Below are positions 59,901-64,000 of a stretch of 64,000 bases of DNA, piece after piece. Position 1 is the first letter of the stretch. The number at the start of each line of letters is the position of its first letter. Below the pieces are notes generated by a model that was not told the DNA's origin, ran no database searches, and was given only the letters and a program-made list of their open reading frames with translations. The position numbers and the translations under genes are program-made. The DNA lies in contig MU853193.1 in the NCBI GenBank assembly GCA_033085395.1, positions 123,222 to 187,221 of the forward strand, written 5' to 3'. Source of the stretch: Xanthoparmelia taractica. Its lineage: Eukaryota > Ascomycota > Lecanoromycetes > Lecanorales > Parmeliaceae.

Positions 59901-60273
59901 GCAACAAGCACAGCAGCGCCAGCAGCAAATTCAACTTCAACAACAATTGCAATTGGAGCAGCACCAACAACAACGCCAGCGTCATCACGCGCACCCGCAG
60001 CACGGCGACCAACACCAACTGGAGCAGCAACGTCGCCAGCGCGATGCACAGCACATGGCAGAAGACTTTGAACTGCGAAGCCACCGGGCCCGACGAGAAC
60101 AAGAGGAAGCGATGAGGAGACAGGACGAGGCGAGGAGGGGCCTGTCGGGACAGGACAGGCAGACTTTGGAGAGGTACCAGGAGACGCTGGTGCGTGGGGA
60201 GCCAGGCATGCAGGGTTTGAGGAGGGAAGGGGAGGGCGAGAGGAGGGGGTATGGGTTTGAGCCTAGGAGGTGA
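53965..60273 (+). CDS. SNT1: SANT-domain corepressor, SNT1/NCoR-like
   Basis: Two exons, 53965-57885 and 57937-60273, joined by a 51-base GTAACG...TTTTAG intron, encode 2085 aa. It resembles yeast Snt1 and animal NCoR/SMRT, scaffold of the Set3/HDAC corepressor complex. Residues 1-270 are Arg/Asp/Gly-rich, with RGRG and RERD runs. The middle is Pro/Ser-rich. A helical, Glu-rich stretch (about 720-960) precedes SANT 1 (about 990-1055, FTPAEHETFLYNYLLYPKRF). SANT 2 (about 1270-1325, WSVPEQNDFYNYLRYFGTDW) spans the intron, with the KNFYNRKIQEG helix just beyond it. The C-terminal 500 residues hold three polyglutamine blocks (about 1560-1650, 1780-1815, 1925-1990). Nuclear. The two-SANT layout supports the call. 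Confidence 0.88.
58700..58975. repeat. CAG/CAA polyglutamine repeat (block 1)
   Basis: Mixed CAG/CAA codons, interrupted by Ala, Thr and His codons, inside the coding sequence of the SNT1-like gene. Confidence 0.9.
59364..59456. repeat. CAG/CAA polyglutamine repeat (block 2)
   Basis: Two runs of glutamine codons separated by a short RASYQAS segment in the SNT1-like coding sequence. Confidence 0.9.
59796..59925. repeat. 12-bp tandem repeat encoding Gln-Ala-Gln-Gln
   Basis: About ten tandem copies of a CAACAGGCACAG-like 12-mer (with TCA variants) in the SNT1-like coding sequence. The unit is a multiple of three, so copy number can change without shifting the frame. Confidence 0.9.
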
Positions 60274-62560
60274 CAGCCTAGGAGGTGAGCCTCGGAGGGG
60301 AGGTGAGGGAAGGGGGAATGAAATGCATCATGGATATGATTGATGATGACGCATCAGGAAGAATGCGTGCATTGTCGGCTTAGATCCTTTTCTTTTCTTC
60401 TTGTTGCTTGTTTGTTTGTCAATGACATGACATGAGATGGCGGTGTATATGTCTGTGTGTGTGTGAGCGCGAATGTGAAGAGGCGAGAGATACCCGATTG
60501 ATTGATTGTTGCTGTCGATGATGTGTTTTCCATATGTAAGATAGATGGATCGGCTGTTGTATATACATCAAGGTAGCCAGCTAGCTATGAACGAGAGCGG
60601 CAGGGACGCCCGAATCGAGAAGCTTGTATCCACCAAATGTTTCAATATTCTCCATGACAGACAGCACTGAAAGCTTCACTGGAATCTGAAGTACGCGAAA
60701 TATGTCATGTCATGCGTTGCCCTGTGCCTCTTCCTCCCTCCCTTCTCTCTTTAATCCTTTCCTTCCCTTTCCTTTTCTTTTCTTTCCTTCTAGTCTCTAC
60801 CGTTCCTTCCCTACCGTTCCTTCCGTTAATAATACCTTTCATCCATTCATCCCTATCTCGTCTTATCTCGTCTTGTCTTACCTTGAAAGGATCCCATGAT
60901 CCTTGCTTAATAACTTACACCACCAACCAACCAACCAACCAATCAAAAACAAACGAAAAACCGAACCGACGTACGAGTACGCACGCATAATACAGAATCC
61001 ATCCCGTCACATCCCATCCCGCCCCATCCCGTACCATCGCGTCCCTTCCTGTCCCTTCCTGTCCTTTCTGTCCGTCGTATGAGCATCCATCCCTTTCTTG
61101 CCCACCCCTTTTCTTTTCCCAAAGCAAAGCGTTTAAGGTAAGTGATGAAAGTGATGAAAAGTGAAGTGAAGTTGAACAAAGGCGTAGGTAGCTTTTTCAC
61201 TTTTCGCTTTTGGTGGGGGTGAAGATGGGGAGGGGGAGATATGTGTGTGGACGAGGGGGATAGGATGGGGGACGGGGATGGGGAGGGATAGTATCAGTTT
61301 TGTTCTGTCCTGTTCCTGGATGAGGGATGGTGTATATTTGTGTTTGTGTGATAGTTGATGAGGTAGTGATGGGCTATAAGAGCATTTACACAGTGTAGGT
61401 GCGGAGAGAGGAGTGAGCGCTACTTGGAGAGGAATGAGCGCAGCAACAGCCCATCTGTCATTTGTCGAAATGAGCGGGGTTCAATGGAGACGTGTGGAAT
61501 TTAGATGGTTTCCGATGTGTCAAGTGATCGGGATCCAGTCCAGCGGCAAACGTGTATGATTGTTTTCTGCGATTCGTCACCGCCGTCTGACGGAGCGAAC
61601 GCTTGCTCTCCCGGTATGCGGTCATATGAGGGCTCTGACCATGGTGTTGACGGACGCATGTGGTAGCTGAGCCTGGAATTGAGCAGTCTCTGCGCTGCGG
61701 CGCGTGGTGTAGGAAGTCGCGTGGGCAATTTAGGCTGTTGCGAGCGGCGGTTGTCCGGCACGGCTATGAACTCTTCGGTTGTGGCCGTTACAAATGATGT
61801 TTGGCCGCTCCGCCTGGCAAAGGAGGCTGGCAACCATGGCAGGTTCGGCGTCTGGTGGGGGGATTATTGTTGCACGAGTCTTCATAGTTGCGGTAATATA
61901 AGCTACTGTCGCAAAAGCTCTGATTCTGGTACAAGATCGACATTGGTGCTGGGTAGATGTATGACTGGTACACTTGCGACCGAAGGTCATCGTCTCGGTA
62001 GGTACTATTCATGTTCTTTCATCCTACTTTCCTCGCCTCTGGTGAGTGGTGCACATCATCGGTGGTATATAGCTATCCATGGGCAACACATACTACGGAT
62101 GGATGATATGATTGTCCATGCGTAATAGAGTCATTCATGATCCTGTACCCTTCATGGCTTGGGCCAACATCTCTCAATAGCACACACCTTCCCATGGATA
62201 ACATGGTCCTCCATGGAACCCACAATACCAACGTAGCATATTGATAGATATTGTTGTTTCCTCCATCGGACTGTTGAACGATAGCCCGCTTCCTTCGTAG
62301 GACTGTCGAAGCAGAGTCTCGGTTCCCTCCCAGGGACTTTTGGCCAAAGAGTATCTTCGGTTCGCTCTTTAGGACTGTATGTGACCGAGCATAAGCTTGC
62401 AGGTCGTTCAGGCTGAGCTTTTTGGCCCTCCGTGGTTGCGAACCATGGAATATCAGCTACCCACACCTGTGAGACAGAGAGTTGCCACGGGGTCAGGGCT
62501 GTGTTTTGGTATGTCCCTATAATCGCGCCACGCACTAATCTCGTACCTCGCTTAGTGCTA
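60274..62560. other. Gene-poor region with simple repeats
   Basis: No gene recognised over about 2.3 kb. It contains a GT repeat near 60455, a CCAA tetranucleotide repeat at about 60930-60951, CATCCCGT-like degenerate repeats near 61000-61065 and G-rich runs near 61210-61290. Several open frames overlap on both strands and none carries a signature. Confidence 0.6.
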
Positions 62561-64000
62561 GTCAATCATGGGCCAAAGTCAATCATACACCAAAAATCAT
62601 AAAAAATCAACCACTTTATCATCAAATCCTTCCACATTCACACCACTATGGATCAATCATATACAGCTACTGAAATACGCATCAAGGACGCAATCAACGT
62701 TATAAACACGCGTAAGAACGCGAAACACTCAGCAATTGTAAGAGAGTTTCACGTTTTATATAATAGACTTCGAAATCGTCTTACTAAGACTTCATCTAAG
62801 TTAGAGATACGAGATCTTTTTCTAGGCTTCTTACATCTAATTAGAATCTAATCTTAAGTCTATTCTATTAGAAACTTAATAATATAGACGCTTTAACTCA
62901 TTTAAATAGTATTAAGAATAAAATAAATTAACTTCTTCGTTAGATATATAATCTCGTAAATTCTTTTTTTATTAAATTTAAATAAATTAAACGATAACTT
63001 AATTATTAATTAAATTACTTTAAAGTTAAGCGAAAGTCTTTAATAGTAGAAAGAAAGAATATATATAATATAAATCTATTAGACTTAATTCTAGATTAGA
63101 GTCTTAGAGTTACGTAGTAATGTGAAATTAGAAAGATATATATTTCGCATATAGATCTAATAGTAAGACTAATTCTTAAGAAAGAAGAAAAGAAAACTTG
63201 AAAAGATCGCTTGCTTAAGCTTATTCATCAAGAGTTCGCTATGTATACGTATATTAAGCGATTTAGAATCCTCTCGCTTAGGGCTTAAGACTCTATTTCT
63301 AATAATTACCTTCTCTCTTCGAGAATTCGTTCTCGAATTTAACGTAATAGAAGAAATTAATACTCTTAAAAGACTTATTAAAATTCTTTAAATCTAATAA
63401 AAAAAAAAGAGAAAGAGTTTCTCTTAATAGCGCTTTATATATAAAATATATTATAAATATAAATAAAAACTAAGACGATAGAACACGTATCGCTAGTAAT
63501 ACTTTCTATTATATAATTTTAATAATACGTAGAGTAAGTATTATCGATACGTTTAATATACGCGACGCGTATAATTCGCGTGTATTAATAATTAAGTTAT
63601 TAATAAAAGAGTGTTAATTTTTAAGAAAATTTTCTCTTCTTATTATAAATATTATTATTAATACAATAATTAAACTATAGAAACTAATTATATATTTTAT
63701 ATACACTTAACACTCGCTAAGTATTAATAAGATATCTATTACTATTACGGGTCGGAAAGGTCTGAAATAATCTGGGATATGAGGTATCGATATTATATTA
63801 TAATATGATATGATATTGAGATTATATTATTTGATTTATATGAGATATTCTGGGAGACGTGCTAATATCATGGAATAATCTAAGAAAATTCTAATATATG
63901 TAGGGGTATCTCATGTTATATGTAGGGGTATGGGAAATATACTATATATAGAATAAGTTACTCTATATAGAATTATGCGAACGTATTCTAGTTATTATTC
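62561..64000 (+). mobile_element. AT-rich, RIP-like decayed pogo/Fot1-type DNA transposon (runs off the edge)
   Basis: An ATG at 62648 opens MDQSYTATEIRIKDAINVIN, followed by SAIVREFHVLYNRLRNRL. This is the N-terminal helix-turn-helix of fungal pogo/Tigger-like transposases. The frame ends at 62851, after 67 residues, and everything beyond about 62850 is extremely AT-rich with scarcely any coding potential, as RIP leaves it. Two GTCAATCA motifs (62561-62568 and 62578-62585), preceded by TA at 62559, may belong to the terminal repeat and target site. The right end is outside the window. The family call rests on the N-terminal 45 residues only. Confidence 0.65.

Noticed and set aside
61000..61070. 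CATCCCGT-like repeats as a CRISPR array
   Set aside because: Units are short, degenerate and without unique spacers, in a eukaryotic genome.

Overview
The window is nuclear DNA of a filamentous ascomycete (Pezizomycotina). The genes carry short introns of about 50-60 bases with GTAAGT/GTATGT-type donors, their proteins are typical of this group, and the sequence contains very AT-rich patches with C-to-T type damage like that left by repeat-induced point mutation (RIP). I cannot name the species. The high-affinity-type ammonium transporter of the plant AMT2/MEP-alpha kind fits the leotiomyceta. There is one 10-N gap at 49651-49660.

Region 1 (about 2.4-27.6 kb) is a conserved housekeeping block. 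In order it holds histone H2A.Z (-) and the AAA+ ATPase RVB2/reptin (+), divergent; LIN1/CD2BP2 (-) and UFD1 (+), divergent; a small basic protein (-) with a purine-repeat-filled intron; an RRM-R3H RNA-binding protein of the PIN4 type (-); the tRNA m1A58 methyltransferase subunit TRM6 (-); a MINDY-family deubiquitinase with a C-terminal CaaX box (+); a 1408-residue MATH / degenerate USP / MORN / RING protein (+), which I read as one gene across a 53-base intron; and deoxyhypusine synthase (-).

Region 2 (about 28-49 kb) is accessory and decaying. It contains an ankyrin-repeat pseudogene, a damaged O-methyltransferase, a non-reducing polyketide synthase pseudogene (SAT-KS-AT-ACP-TE, product-template domain missing), a glutathione S-transferase whose second intron holds a complete 830-bp miniature LTR element, an AT-rich relic, a degraded ABM-like gene, and a highly reducing polyketide synthase pseudogene (KS-DH-ER-KR-ACP, with AT and the ACP serine region missing). 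A reducing plus a non-reducing PKS with an O-methyltransferase and a GST is the gene set of resorcylic-acid-lactone clusters, so this looks like the relic of such a cluster. Related 100-bp LTRs lie at 33.3 kb (solo) and 40.4-41.2 kb (paired).

Region 3 (about 50-60.3 kb) returns to intact genes: an AMT2-like ammonium transporter and a 2085-residue SANT-domain, polyglutamine-rich SNT1/NCoR-like corepressor. Region 4 (60.3-64 kb) is gene-poor and ends in an extremely AT-rich, apparently RIP-mutated pogo-like DNA transposon.

Starts and introns were placed by eye from codon continuity, splice consensus and family similarity; no alignment or expression data were available.
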